The notes below the pieces were generated by a model. That model did not search any database, was not told the DNA's origin, and was given only the letters and a program-made list of their open reading frames with translations. From an uncultured Acetatifactor sp. (GTDB taxonomy: Bacteria; Bacillota; Clostridia; Lachnospirales; Lachnospiraceae), in assembly GCA_910583845.1 (NCBI GenBank), contig CAJUAB010000012.1, positions 73,061-137,060 of the forward strand: DNA of 64,000 nucleotides, written 5' to 3'. Of the stretch, positions 8,038 through 17,443 are shown piece after piece (within the stretch, counting starts at the first letter, position 1; every line of letters starts with the position of its first letter). The position numbers were made by a program, and so were the translations under genes.

Positions 8038-10491
8038 TTACTCCTCCCTTATTGAATTGTCCGCCGCTTCCCTGATCTCCAGTTCCATCTGGCGGCTCAC
8101 GCTCACCGTACCCGCATAGAGATGCCACTCCACCCGGTATGTCCCTGCCTTCCCGGGAGCCATCAGAAGCACCTGAAAATCCCGGTCCGTCCCCTGAAAT
8201 CTGGAAGAGCCCATGCCTGCCGCGCCGCCGCCTTCCTCCCATATGGTCCAGGCCAGCTGCCACTGTCGGCCCGAACGCAGCTTTTCACGCAGCATCACCC
8301 GGAAGTCCATGCGCAGGAAATCTCCCCGCAGCATGGGCATCACCGCCGGCGTCCGCAGAGCCAATTCCCCCTCCCGGTCATATACCGCGAATACCGGGTC
8401 CATTCCCCACCGCCTGCGATAGCGCCGCAGCCACTGAGAATGGAGTGACAGTTCTTCTTCATGACGTCGTTCTTCCGCTCTGCATATCTCGGCTTTCCGC
8501 CGGTTTTCCTCCTGAATGCCCGGCGTATATTCTCTGGAAAATCCCACAAACCGGCCCTTCCCCCGATATACCTCTCTCTCCTCATACAGTACATCATAAA
8601 AATTTTCAAAGAGATATTCCGTTCTCCTGAGCTCTGTGTTCCAGTCCTCCGGGAATCCCGGCCAGCTCATGGTCGCATAGGGGTGAAGTTCCACGGACTC
8701 CGGATACTCGCTTACCAGGTAATTGAAATATCCGCTCCACTCGCTGGCCGCTCCGTCCGCCACCTGGGGATATCTCTCCAGCATCTCCAGAAAGAGATGT
8801 CTGTCTATAATCTGTGGCATATGCGCGTCAAACATATATGTGGAATACCCCTGCTCACTGAGGAAATCCCGGCACTTCCACATACTGACATCAAAGGAAG
8901 TGGGATTTCCCTGGGTTCCTTTCCAGTTTCTCAGATCCCCCAGGTAGTACGCCTGATAACGCCCATGATCATAAAATTTTTCCAACGAAATAGTTTTAAG
9001 CGGCCGATAATCGTCATCACTCATAATGAAGACCGGGTCAATTATAACATTCTCAATCGCCTTTGTGCGCAGGAAAATATTGCGAGCGGCATGATCCGCC
9101 GGCAGCGGGCATCCGCCCAGAAGCGCACTGTCCGTAAGATACCGGATTTCCAGGGGCCCCCTGTAGCGTTCCCTTACTTCCGCCTCCATGGCATCGGGAC
9201 AGCAAAGAACGATCTCCCTGATAAACGGCATAAACTTCTCTATGAAAGGCAGGCCGCGCAGAAAATCCTCCGCCCGGGCCGACAGCGTCACCATCTGCTT
9301 TACACCGGCTCCGGCCGACAGATCCGGCAATCTGGCGGCTCTCTGCAATTCCCTCAACGCCTGCCCTATACGTTCTGCCACCTGCTTCCACCCCACAGCC
9401 TCATAGTCCGCCAGAGCATCCCGCATCCGTTTATAGACCGGCTCCCGGTCCGCCTGCTCCAGCGTCTCAATCAGAGACTGCGGACTTTGCGGAGAAAAAT
9501 ACGCGCAATAGCTTCCCCCCACTTCCCGCAGCACCGGATGGTCCGAAGCCAGCACCGGTATCCCCCTGCCGCAGGCTTCCACTATGGGCAGCCCAAACCC
9601 CTCCGTCAGGCTGGGGAAGATTACAAATCTGCTGTGGGTGTAAAGGTATTCCACATCCGCGTCCGTCGCGTCCTCAATCCAGTGCAGCTGCCTGCCCAGA
9701 CCCGGATGCCTGCGGATTCTCTCCGCCGTCTCCTCTATATCCCAGCCCTGGCGTCCCACAATCACCAGCTGCCAGCCCTGGGCAAAGAGATTCCGGTCCA
9801 TGGCATCCAGCACCAGCCTGTGATTTTTACGGGGTTCCACCGTCCCCACCATCAGCAGATATTTTCCCCTGCTCCGGATCTCCTCCAGCCTCTTTCCCGG
9901 CCTGCTCTCCTGCCGCCGCTCCCTGAAATCCGTTCCCAGCCAGGACACCGCACAGGGAGCCGGATTCCGAACGCCGATCTGCTTCATAAATTCCTGCAGA
10001 TACCCGATGTTCGTCCGGGTGGATGATATGAACAGATCCCCGTAAGTCACACAGGCTGTCATATATCCCAGAAAGGAGCAGACAGTCTCGGATGCCGCGT
10101 ATTCCGGCCACATAATCGGGATCAGGTCCTGATAACACACAGCGATCTTTACCCCCCTGGCTTTCAGCTCCGGATAGAGCGTCATGCGCCTGCAACGGGA
10201 ATGCCATACGCTGTCCAGTTCCAGAAATACACTGCCATGAGGAAATTCCGCCAGCCCCATCCTTTGCCCGGTCCGGATATCCTCTTTCTTTCCCGCTCCG
10301 TCTCCGTAATATGCCAGAAATGCCCTCAGAGACAAAATTCCGAACCGATTCTCCTGTTCCTGATATTCCAGTAAAACCAGTTCCAGCCCCGGATCATCGG
10401 CCAGCCCGACTGTCACCTCCCGCACCACTCTCTGGATACCGCTTATGTAACTTACATGGATCAGATTGCTGACATCTATAAAAACCTTCAT
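8038..10491 (-). CDS. Multidomain glycosyltransferase: GT4, second GT-A-like domain, beta-sandwich domain
   Basis: About 817 residues in three parts. Residues 1-380 are a GT-B/GT4 enzyme starting MKVFIDVSNLIHVSYISGIQ, with GTVEPRKNH and the E-x7-E-like region PSLTEGFGLPIVEA. Residues about 395-620 look like a separate GT-A-type transferase (FIREIVLCCPDAMEAEV, and MSDDDYRPL as a likely metal site), resembling capsule-type or Stealth/DUF6492-like enzymes, though the family is not certain. Residues about 690-817 form a beta-rich C-terminal domain. The start at 10491 has GGAGAGGCGGAT upstream; the frame opens earlier but only through low-complexity residues. It is a close relative, in its first domain, of the gene at 12755-13900. 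Confidence 0.8.
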   Translation of the reverse strand: MKVFIDVSNLIHVSYISGIQRVVREVTVGLADDPGLELVLLEYQEQENRFGILSLRAFLAYYGDGAGKKEDIRTGQRMGLAEFPHGSVFLELDSVWHSRCRRMTLYPELKARGVKIAVCYQDLIPIMWPEYAASETVCSFLGYMTACVTYGDLFISSTRTNIGYLQEFMKQIGVRNPAPCAVSWLGTDFRERRQESRPGKRLEEIRSRGKYLLMVGTVEPRKNHRLVLDAMDRNLFAQGWQLVIVGRQGWDIEETAERIRRHPGLGRQLHWIEDATDADVEYLYTHSRFVIFPSLTEGFGLPIVEACGRGIPVLASDHPVLREVGGSYCAYFSPQSPQSLIETLEQADREPVYKRMRDALADYEAVGWKQVAERIGQALRELQRAARLPDLSAGAGVKQMVTLSARAEDFLRGLPFIEKFMPFIREIVLCCPDAMEAEVRERYRGPLEIRYLTDSALLGGCPLPADHAARNIFLRTKAIENVIIDPVFIMSDDDYRPLKTISLEKFYDHGRYQAYYLGDLRNWKGTQGNPTSFDVSMWKCRDFLSEQGYSTYMFDAHMPQIIDRHLFLEMLERYPQVADGAASEWSGYFNYLVSEYPESVELHPYATMSWPGFPEDWNTELRRTEYLFENFYDVLYEEREVYRGKGRFVGFSREYTPGIQEENRRKAEICRAEERRHEEELSLHSQWLRRYRRRWGMDPVFAVYDREGELALRTPAVMPMLRGDFLRMDFRVMLREKLRSGRQWQLAWTIWEEGGGAAGMGSSRFQGTDRDFQVLLMAPGKAGTYRVEWHLYAGTVSVSRQMELEIREAADNSIREE

Positions 10492-10600
10492 ATCCGCCTC
10501 TCCCGGTATGCCGCAAAACTTCCGGCACGACAGTGCCAAATGATTATACCACGCCGCATCCGCCGCGTGGCAGTTGCTCAAGCCCGCCTCCGGGAGCCGG

Positions 10601-11095
10601 TCAGGACTTCATCAGAATCTTCATGACCAGCCTTTTGAGGGGGGCCTTGATGCTCAGAGGCAGCCTGCGGCTCACCCGGTAACCCGCAGCCAGAACCCTC
10701 TGCTTCAGACTTCTGTGGGGACGCGCCTGGGTCATATCCGCGTCTGAATAAATATTTCCCCTGACTACCCCGTCTCTGGCCGCCACCTCCGGATTGTCCA
10801 GCAGACAGTCCAGCACCGCCCTGCGGTACGCCCATTCTGACAAGTCCGTCCTGTCCTGCCACCTGCGAAGGACCGCCGCATCCGGCAGTTTCCCCAGCAG
10901 GCCGTAATAAGCCATCTGGAAAAATTCCGTCCTGTCCGCCTCCATCAGATCCCCCACATCCAGAACCCCCGGCGTACAACGGTTGATGTAAGCTGCCACC
11001 CTGACGTCCGGCAGCCGGGCCCCGCTTCCGGAGCTTTCCATGTTCCGCCTCGTCAGCGCATAGGCCTTCTCAAAATTATGTAGTACATCTGTCAT
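10601..11095 (-). CDS. Small DUF4214-like protein, function unknown
   Basis: 164 residues, no signal peptide. The middle part (FFQMAYYGLLGKLPDAAVLRRW, then AVLDCLLDNPEVAA) has the spacing of a DUF4214 unit, and the C-terminus is basic and amphipathic (LPLSIKAPLKRLVMK). The start at 11095 has GAGGGATG upstream and follows the stop of the membrane protein gene by 4 bases. It precedes a GT4 gene, just as the related protein at 13897-14430 does. It is probably cytoplasmic and may associate with the membrane or with its neighbouring transferase. The function is not known. Confidence 0.65.
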   Translation of the reverse strand: MTDVLHNFEKAYALTRRNMESSGSGARLPDVRVAAYINRCTPGVLDVGDLMEADRTEFFQMAYYGLLGKLPDAAVLRRWQDRTDLSEWAYRRAVLDCLLDNPEVAARDGVVRGNIYSDADMTQARPHRSLKQRVLAAGYRVSRRLPLSIKAPLKRLVMKILMKS

Positions 11096-11099
11096 GCGC

Positions 11100-12758
11100 T
11101 CATCCCTCTTTCCACATCGCCAATCCCGGTATTTGCCGCGTATAGCCCACCACAAACCGCGCGTCCAGATCATAATAATATATACCGGCATCCGGGACGG
11201 GCGTGAAGCCCTCCCGGTCCCAGACATAGATCGTACCGTCCTGCCATTCCGCCCCTGTTGTCTCCGGGGAGAGCATATCCTCTCCCTGGTCCCTGGCAAA
11301 TGTGAATTTGTTTACAGAGATCCCCCTGTCCAGGGCCCAGAAGACCAGATCACAGTGTTTGTCCATGGAATAGTCATCCATGACGGCCAGGTGCCCGGCC
11401 TCCCCTTCGTCCCAAAGCGTATCCCAGTTGTCCTGAATCAGCAACGGATAATATGTATAATTCGTCGTCCAGAGCGTATGCTTCTCCACCATAAATCCGC
11501 TCAGATCCACCAGCTGTAATATAAGCGCCACCGCCAGAACCATGCTCTTTCGCCTGGCGCTCACGATTCTGTAGTCTCCGCACAGCGCAAACAAAAAGAA
11601 CAGATACACACAGATCCAGGCAATCCGCCCCGATGCCCGGAACGTCCCCCATACCTTTAACATGAAAGAGCGCACGATAAAATGTTTGATGATTTCATCT
11701 CCGAAAGTGACCGTAGGAAATACGGCCAGGACAAAGGCGATGCAGAACGCCAGTGTCACCCCCAGCCACAGAGGGCTGTACTTCCTGATATTTTCCCTGT
11801 TGCTTTTCACCGCAAGCTCTATTCCCGTACACAGCAGCATAAACAGGATACCTGCGCCCAGATAGGAAAAACCTTCATGCTGTGTATCCAACTGCGTGTA
11901 AGTCCGAAGCAGCTGCCCATGCCACTGAGGATTGATAAAGCCGTTCAGATTCAGGCTATATGCGCCGATACCGCCGTTTACCGCCGACATCCCCGAGGAA
12001 AATCCCCCCAGCAGGGCGATGACGGCGGCGGCGGCACAAACAAAGGAGAGCAGATACCCCACGGTTCTCAAAAAACGCGTACGCAGCCTGTCCGCCCTTT
12101 GTTCCACCATTTCCACCAGCAGAAATCCCAGCAGAACGATACCGCACATGAGAAGCAGGTACAAGTGTACTGCGCTGGATACAGCCCCCAGAGACAGCCA
12201 GGCCCCCATTTTCCTCCGGTATGACATACGGTCCCTGTAGACCAGCAGACAGATCGCCCACAGAATCAACCAATGTCCCGCCAGCGCCGTATGCGCAAAC
12301 ATTCGCTGCAGAACCTGAAAAGACAAAATGTAAAACACGCTCCCCAAAATCACCTGTAAATCGGACTTCATATATTTTTGAAGGATTTTCGCGGAAAATG
12401 CCCCGTTCAGCACAAAGGTAAGGAGTCCCCATATGCCGAAATACTGAAACCGGTGGGGCAGCAAAGGGGAGAACAGCTTAAAGAACACCGCTAACAGCGG
12501 AATGGAATCCGTGAATATGACACTGGTTTTCGAAGGATAAGACAGCTGGTCCGTGAGGCCGATGGGAAAAAACCACCGCGAATTGCGGTAAGCCACCCAT
12601 CCCAGATAGTGCTGCGGCCGGTCTCCGCCGGTGATCATCCAGTCCACATACGTCGGATTCAGAATATGTACGCCATAGACGCAGATAAACAGAAAAGCTC
12701 CTATGACCATCGCCCACAGTATCGCGGTATTCCTTTTTACCCATTCTCTCATTGTCAA
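11100..12758 (-). CDS. Polytopic membrane protein, DUF6311-like (GT-C-type)
   Basis: 552 residues with about ten hydrophobic helices and a long soluble C-terminal part. The N-terminal region has an extracytoplasmic loop GGDRPQHYLGWVAYRNS and the sequence WFFPIGLTDQLSYPSKTSV, as in the DUF6311 family of predicted membrane glycosyltransferases. It probably transfers a lipid-linked sugar, or builds polymer, on the outer face of the membrane. The gene overlaps the upstream GT4 gene by 4 bases (ATGA), indicating one transcript. Confidence 0.75.
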   Translation of the reverse strand: MTMREWVKRNTAILWAMVIGAFLFICVYGVHILNPTYVDWMITGGDRPQHYLGWVAYRNSRWFFPIGLTDQLSYPSKTSVIFTDSIPLLAVFFKLFSPLLPHRFQYFGIWGLLTFVLNGAFSAKILQKYMKSDLQVILGSVFYILSFQVLQRMFAHTALAGHWLILWAICLLVYRDRMSYRRKMGAWLSLGAVSSAVHLYLLLMCGIVLLGFLLVEMVEQRADRLRTRFLRTVGYLLSFVCAAAAVIALLGGFSSGMSAVNGGIGAYSLNLNGFINPQWHGQLLRTYTQLDTQHEGFSYLGAGILFMLLCTGIELAVKSNRENIRKYSPLWLGVTLAFCIAFVLAVFPTVTFGDEIIKHFIVRSFMLKVWGTFRASGRIAWICVYLFFLFALCGDYRIVSARRKSMVLAVALILQLVDLSGFMVEKHTLWTTNYTYYPLLIQDNWDTLWDEGEAGHLAVMDDYSMDKHCDLVFWALDRGISVNKFTFARDQGEDMLSPETTGAEWQDGTIYVWDREGFTPVPDAGIYYYDLDARFVVGYTRQIPGLAMWKEG

Positions 12759-13900
12759 ACCAATATCCTCCTCACGCGCTCACAGCACTGTGCCCATGAA
12801 GCGGGCCGGCACTCCTTCAGGCTCTCCTTCCTTTGCCTGTATTTTTCCTCATCCTCGTATTCCAGGACCGCCCGGCACAGATCCGCCGCGTCGTCCTGCC
12901 CAAACCAGTCACAGTACGCTCCCAGGACCTCCCTGGACACCGGGATATCCGCCGCGATCACCGGCGTACCTCTCTGAACAGCCTCCAGAAGGGGAAGCCC
13001 GAAGCCTTCGGCATAACTGCAGAACGCCACAAAGCGGGCATGTTGGTACAGATAATCAATGGCGCTGTCCTCCAGGCCGTCAAAGTGAAAGATACCGCTG
13101 TTATAGTCCGCATGGGCACGAAGTTCACGCTCAAAGTCCTCCATATGCCAGCCCATATATCCGGCCAGTATAATCCGGTACCCGGCCTGCCGCAGGCCCT
13201 CGTCATAAGCCCGCAGCAACAGTCTGTGGTTTTTGCGGGGCTCTATCGTACCCACCATCAGGATATAAGCCCCCTCCCCGGCCGCCTTCCTCACATTTTC
13301 CGGGATCTGCGCCTCCGATGCCTGCTGCCGTTGCCGGAAATCCGCCCCCAGAGGCACTACCTCCACGGGAGGGAGGGATACGCCGAGCCGGCCCGCAAGC
13401 TGTTTCAGTTCGTCCTCTGTGGCCTGCGCGTTCACGATCATCTGGTCCGCATACAGCAGATGGGCGCCCAGATAGTCCATAAACTGATACACCCCCCTCT
13501 CCAGGCAGTACTGGGGATGTGTGACGGAGATGATATCATAAATATGGGCCACAATACGCACACCCTGCCTCTTTAAAACCGGCAGCAGATAACTTCGTCT
13601 CACCCGGCACATCCACACCGCGTCCAGATCGAAAAACACGTCTCCCTGCCCCATGTCCGGGACCGCCTGCCTGCGCCCGGTAATCATCCGGCTTTTGACA
13701 CCCCTGTGGTCTCTGTAGTACCGCACGAAGCGCCGGTTGTCAATGATATGCCAGGCGTCCTCCCGGGCATTGTAATGGAGCAGGACAATCTCCGGATTTC
13801 CGCTCTCCAGCAGACGCAGAATAATTTCCCTGGTCACCCGCTGTATCCCGGTTATAAAAGTGGCCAGCGTCAGCACCGTGATATCCATGTATACTTTCAT
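12755..13900 (-). CDS. Family 4 glycosyltransferase
   Basis: 381 residues, GT-B fold. It begins MKVYMDITVLTLATFITGIQ; the ITGIQRVTRE element is shared with the first domain of the protein at 8038-10491. The donor-binding half has GTIEPRKNHRLLLRAY and a late EGFGLPLLEAVQRGTPV motif. It likely adds a hexose (mannose- or glucose-type donors are common in this group) to the lipid-linked repeat unit. AGAAAGG precedes the ATG, which overlaps the previous gene by 4 bases. Confidence 0.9.
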   Translation of the reverse strand: MKVYMDITVLTLATFITGIQRVTREIILRLLESGNPEIVLLHYNAREDAWHIIDNRRFVRYYRDHRGVKSRMITGRRQAVPDMGQGDVFFDLDAVWMCRVRRSYLLPVLKRQGVRIVAHIYDIISVTHPQYCLERGVYQFMDYLGAHLLYADQMIVNAQATEDELKQLAGRLGVSLPPVEVVPLGADFRQRQQASEAQIPENVRKAAGEGAYILMVGTIEPRKNHRLLLRAYDEGLRQAGYRIILAGYMGWHMEDFERELRAHADYNSGIFHFDGLEDSAIDYLYQHARFVAFCSYAEGFGLPLLEAVQRGTPVIAADIPVSREVLGAYCDWFGQDDAADLCRAVLEYEDEEKYRQRKESLKECRPASWAQCCERVRRILV

Positions 13901-14430
13901 ATAAATACCTTTCTGATCAGCTTCTGGACCGGCATCGGAAGTTTCTTGCCAAACTCCCGCAGGAATGACTTGTCCGTAAGGCCGTACAGCAAACCCATGC
14001 AGTGATACTTGATTCCCCTTTTCTGCTCAAAATACGGGTTGTTTACCAGGCGGATGTGATTGATCGCCACCACGCTGGAGGCGGCGACGCTTCGCAGCAC
14101 TTCTTCCTGAAACTGCTCTTTCGGTTCTTCATACCGCCCTTTCCAGAAGACCGCCGTCTTCTCCTCCGGCAGACGCTTCAGCGCCGCGGCGTGTACCGCC
14201 TGCATAAAAACCGGGTTGGGCAGCTCCAGATACCGGGCCACATTGACCTCCTGCGGGTGGGCCTCCACCTCACACAGAAAAGTCTCCCTCCTGTAAGGAA
14301 AATCAAGGCCTGCCGCCGCCATATTGCCCTGCACCACATCGTACAGGCGGCCATATATATCCTGTTTTGTCCTCTCTTCCACACAGCCACCGCCTCTCCC
14401 TGCCCGCAGACAATCCCCCGTTCTGTCCAC
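13897..14430 (-). CDS. Small DUF4214-like protein, function unknown
   Basis: Up to 177 residues from a GTG at 14430. A second in-frame GTG at 14382 with GGGAGAGG upstream may be the true start and would remove 16 residues. The centre (FMQAVHAAALKRLPEEKTAVFW, then FQEEVLRSVAASS) resembles a DUF4214 unit, and the C-terminus is a short basic helix (LPMPVQKLIRKVFI). It parallels the 164-residue protein at 10601-11095 in both layout and position before a GT4 gene whose product begins with an ISGIQ/ITGIQ-type N-terminus. No enzymatic motif is seen. Confidence 0.6.
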   Translation of the reverse strand: MDRTGDCLRAGRGGGCVEERTKQDIYGRLYDVVQGNMAAAGLDFPYRRETFLCEVEAHPQEVNVARYLELPNPVFMQAVHAAALKRLPEEKTAVFWKGRYEEPKEQFQEEVLRSVAASSVVAINHIRLVNNPYFEQKRGIKYHCMGLLYGLTDKSFLREFGKKLPMPVQKLIRKVFI

Positions 14431-14437
14431 AGGCCTG

Positions 14438-15631
14438 TTATCGTCCTTCTGATGCCGCTTTCAGCCTGTCCTGCGCCATGTTCTTCCACAGCTGCTGATA
14501 CTGACGCACAATACTCTCCGGCTCATATTCCGGGAAATCTTCCCGCTGCGGCGGCAGCTCTCCGGCCTGCTGTATCCGTTCCTGCCACTGCGCCGGGTCA
14601 TATGGCTCGTCCACATAGACGCCCCGCCCCCGGGTAATTTCCTCCAGGGATGAGCACCTGGTCATAACCACTCTTTTTCCCCGGCGCATAGCCTCTATGG
14701 GCGGCATGCCAAAGCCCTCGAAAATGCTGGGGAACAAAAACAGGCGACAGTGCTCATACAGATAATCCCGCTCCGTGTCCGACACAAATCCCGTGAGCAC
14801 CACCTGCCGGACTATGCCATACTGTTCCAGTTTTTCCTCAAGCTGTCTCACATCGCCGCCCACACCGCTGATCACCAGCAGACGCTGCCCCCAGACGCCC
14901 TGTCGGCACATTCTCTCCAGAGTCCGAAGCAGTGTGTCCAGATTCTTGTGGGGCAGCAGGGAGCTGACACAATAGTCATATTCCTGTCCCGCCAGATCCC
15001 GTATCCGGGGGCGGATTTCCCCGGAGGACCCCGCCTGCGCATCGCAGGCCTTTGCCGCCATGTCCGCCCCTTCGTCTTTCTTCCCGCCCGGTATGGGGAC
15101 ATACATGACCTGTATCCTGTCCCTGGCCCGGGGATAGTGCCGCTGTAGATCCCTGCGGCAGAACTCGGAGTCCGTCAGGATTCTATACCCTCTCCGGCAG
15201 GCGTGTCCCCACTCATAGCGCAGAAACATTCTGCGGGGCAGGGAAAAATACTGTGGATAATGCATGGCCTGCAGGTCATGAATCACACACACATAGGGAA
15301 TCCTGCTCCCCCAGGTCCAGGGCATGCTGTACACCGGAATAAACATAACATCCACCTGCCGGTGCCGGGCCCACCGGGCCAGACACAGATTCTCCCACAG
15401 AATACGCCGGGGCTGGCTGGCGCTGTCCACCGGACAGACACAGAGCCGCAGATCCCCGCCGCCGTCCCTCTCATATCCCCTGAAACTTTCCTCATTATCC
15501 CGGGAGACAAACAGAACATATTCATTTACCCTGTCATATTGCCAGAAGCCGTCCAGCAGATTGCGGATAAAAGACTCTGTCCCGCCGCATACGCCCACCC
15601 TGACCCAAAGCAAATCAATTCCGATACGCAT
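14438..15631 (-). CDS. Family 4 glycosyltransferase
   Basis: 397 residues, GT-B fold, beginning MRIGIDLLWVRVGVCGGTES. The C-terminal half carries VSSLLPHKNLDTLLRTL and the acceptor/donor loop FPSIFEGFGMPPIEAMRRG, both typical of GT4 enzymes such as the MtfB/WbaZ type. It acts in the cytoplasm on the growing lipid-linked oligosaccharide. GTAGGCAGG lies immediately before the ATG. It is 5 bases from the GT2 gene upstream. Confidence 0.9.
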   Translation of the reverse strand: MRIGIDLLWVRVGVCGGTESFIRNLLDGFWQYDRVNEYVLFVSRDNEESFRGYERDGGGDLRLCVCPVDSASQPRRILWENLCLARWARHRQVDVMFIPVYSMPWTWGSRIPYVCVIHDLQAMHYPQYFSLPRRMFLRYEWGHACRRGYRILTDSEFCRRDLQRHYPRARDRIQVMYVPIPGGKKDEGADMAAKACDAQAGSSGEIRPRIRDLAGQEYDYCVSSLLPHKNLDTLLRTLERMCRQGVWGQRLLVISGVGGDVRQLEEKLEQYGIVRQVVLTGFVSDTERDYLYEHCRLFLFPSIFEGFGMPPIEAMRRGKRVVMTRCSSLEEITRGRGVYVDEPYDPAQWQERIQQAGELPPQREDFPEYEPESIVRQYQQLWKNMAQDRLKAASEGR

Positions 15632-15636
15632 CCTGC

Positions 15637-16386
15637 CTACCCCAATATCATTTTCGCCGCCTCAATGGCCACACACTCGATCATATAAAGCCTGCTGTAT
15701 CCGTTGATCCGGTAGCAGTATCTGTAGCGGTCCATAATCCGCTTCCGCGCCGCCCCGATATCCTTGCGGTTGCTGGCTCCCCCCATGGAAAAATTGGCCA
15801 AAACCCGGTCCACAGTCACAATTCTGCGCCCCTGACGCCTCATCTGCAGAAAAAAGCCGTAGTCGTCATGAATGCCCAGGCACCGGAAGGGATACTGCTT
15901 ATACAGCTGCGCCCTCACAAACGTAGTGGGATGATTCCAGTCCCTGGAAGTCTGAAACCGGCGCTGTCTGGCCTTTTTGACGTAAGTTGTGCCGTTTGTC
16001 CTGTGCATGCGGATATCCGCATACATGAGATCGCAGCCCGTTCCGGCAAAGGCCGCCGCCGCGGCAGCCGCCGCCACGGGCTCATACCAGTCCCCGCTGT
16101 TGAGAATCCCTATGATATCCCCCGTGGCCCGGCGGATGCCCTTATTCATGGCATCATAGATCCCTCTGTCCGGTTCGCTGCTGATCCGGTAGTCTATGCC
16201 CGCCGCCTCCATGGCCGGAATGTAGCCCTGCGCCACAGCCACCGTGCCGTCACTGCTGGCTCCGTCTATAATCAGATACTCCAGAGAGCAGGGCACATCA
16301 CCCTGCTTCTGAGCCAGCACCGACTCTATGGTCCTGCCGATCTCCTGTTCGCTGTTGTACGCAATCGTAACAATGGTAAGTTTCAT
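15637..16386 (-). CDS. Family 2 glycosyltransferase, WcaE-like
   Basis: 249 residues with TIVTIAYNSEQEIGRTIESV at the N-terminus, the IIDGASSDGT nucleotide-binding loop, and the YDAMNKGIRRATG and LNSGDWY elements typical of WcaE/PssE-like GT2 enzymes of exopolysaccharide clusters. It probably adds one sugar of the repeat unit. The ATG overlaps the reductase gene stop by 4 bases. Confidence 0.9.
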   Translation of the reverse strand: MKLTIVTIAYNSEQEIGRTIESVLAQKQGDVPCSLEYLIIDGASSDGTVAVAQGYIPAMEAAGIDYRISSEPDRGIYDAMNKGIRRATGDIIGILNSGDWYEPVAAAAAAAAFAGTGCDLMYADIRMHRTNGTTYVKKARQRRFQTSRDWNHPTTFVRAQLYKQYPFRCLGIHDDYGFFLQMRRQGRRIVTVDRVLANFSMGGASNRKDIGAARKRIMDRYRYCYRINGYSRLYMIECVAIEAAKMILG

Positions 16387-17360
16387 ATTTGTATCCCACC
16401 AGATTTTCCTTCCTGCCCGTCAGCGCATCCCTCCGTGCGCAGAATGCTCTCTCTCAGATCATACAGACAGTAGCTTTCCATATCCCCGCTCATACTTCTG
16501 TCATAGACCAGACTGCCGAAAGCCTTGCCCGCCATGGCCCCGATTCTGCCGGGCATCCGGCAGGCCAGAGCCACCAGGGGATTCAATCCTTTCAGAAGAC
16601 GGATTTTTTTGCCGTGGGCAGCGGCGATCTCCCGCACCATCCGGGAGGTGGAGGTATATTCCGCGTTCTGGGGAAAATAGAGTCCTCCCCGTCCCTCCTC
16701 GATCCTCTGGCGGATGAACTCGCAGAGATTTTCAATATAGATCATGCTGCGCTGATTTTGCACGTCCGGAAAAAAGGGAAGTCTGTCCGCCAGCTTCGCC
16801 AGCAGAGGGTAATTGCCCCTGCTGCCCTTGCCGTAGACCATGGGCAGCCTCATGACAGCGATCTGGAAACCCTCCGTCCCAAGTTCTCTCTCCGGGGCGG
16901 CGTCTTTGTCCCCGGAAGCTCCCGCCAGCCGGAAAAGCGCCTCCTCCGCCCGGAGCTTGCTGTTTCCGTAAAAATGCGGATTACCCACCGGAGTGTCCGG
17001 GGTAATCACCTGGGAGAGGCCCTTATTCCCATAGACAATGATGCTGCTGGGGTAGAGAAAAAGCCCCACCCCCGCCTCCCGGGCCTTTCTGGCCGTGGCC
17101 GCCGCCAGGTCGCAGTTCACCTGATCATAAAGGGCCTGCTGCTCCCGGGTCACGCTTCCGGTGTCCACATGGGCGATACCGCTGGCCTGAAACACCGCGT
17201 CATACCCGCCGAAATCAAAGCTCTCCCACACGGGGTCCCGCTGGGATATGGTATCCACCCGGTAGAGCTCCCGCCCCTGGGAGGCATTATATTCCAGAAG
17301 ATACCGCTCCAGGCTGGTTCCGATATAGCTGTTTGCCCCCGCAATCAAAATCCGTTTCAT
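16383..17360 (-). CDS. NAD(P)-dependent epimerase/dehydratase (SDR), probable 4-keto-sugar reductase
   Basis: 325 residues of extended SDR type: RILIAGANSYIGTSLERYL as the dinucleotide-binding motif, YPSSIIVYG, and the catalytic YGNSK (YxxxK). It resembles the WbpV/CapN-like reductases that convert UDP-4-keto-6-deoxy-N-acetylhexosamine to UDP-QuiNAc or UDP-FucNAc. That assignment rests mainly on context: a 4,6-dehydratase and a phosphosugar transferase are the next two genes upstream. The start at 17360 follows GAGAGGG; a longer frame from 17441 adds only an unlikely N-terminus. Confidence 0.8.
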   Translation of the reverse strand: MKRILIAGANSYIGTSLERYLLEYNASQGRELYRVDTISQRDPVWESFDFGGYDAVFQASGIAHVDTGSVTREQQALYDQVNCDLAAATARKAREAGVGLFLYPSSIIVYGNKGLSQVITPDTPVGNPHFYGNSKLRAEEALFRLAGASGDKDAAPERELGTEGFQIAVMRLPMVYGKGSRGNYPLLAKLADRLPFFPDVQNQRSMIYIENLCEFIRQRIEEGRGGLYFPQNAEYTSTSRMVREIAAAHGKKIRLLKGLNPLVALACRMPGRIGAMAGKAFGSLVYDRSMSGDMESYCLYDLRESILRTEGCADGQEGKSGGIQI

Positions 17361-17443
17361 TTCTGCCCTCTCTTTGTACAACTCCGCCTGCGGCAATTCT
17401 GCCTGCGACCCTCTGGCCCACGGGCTCCCGTTCCACGGCAATT

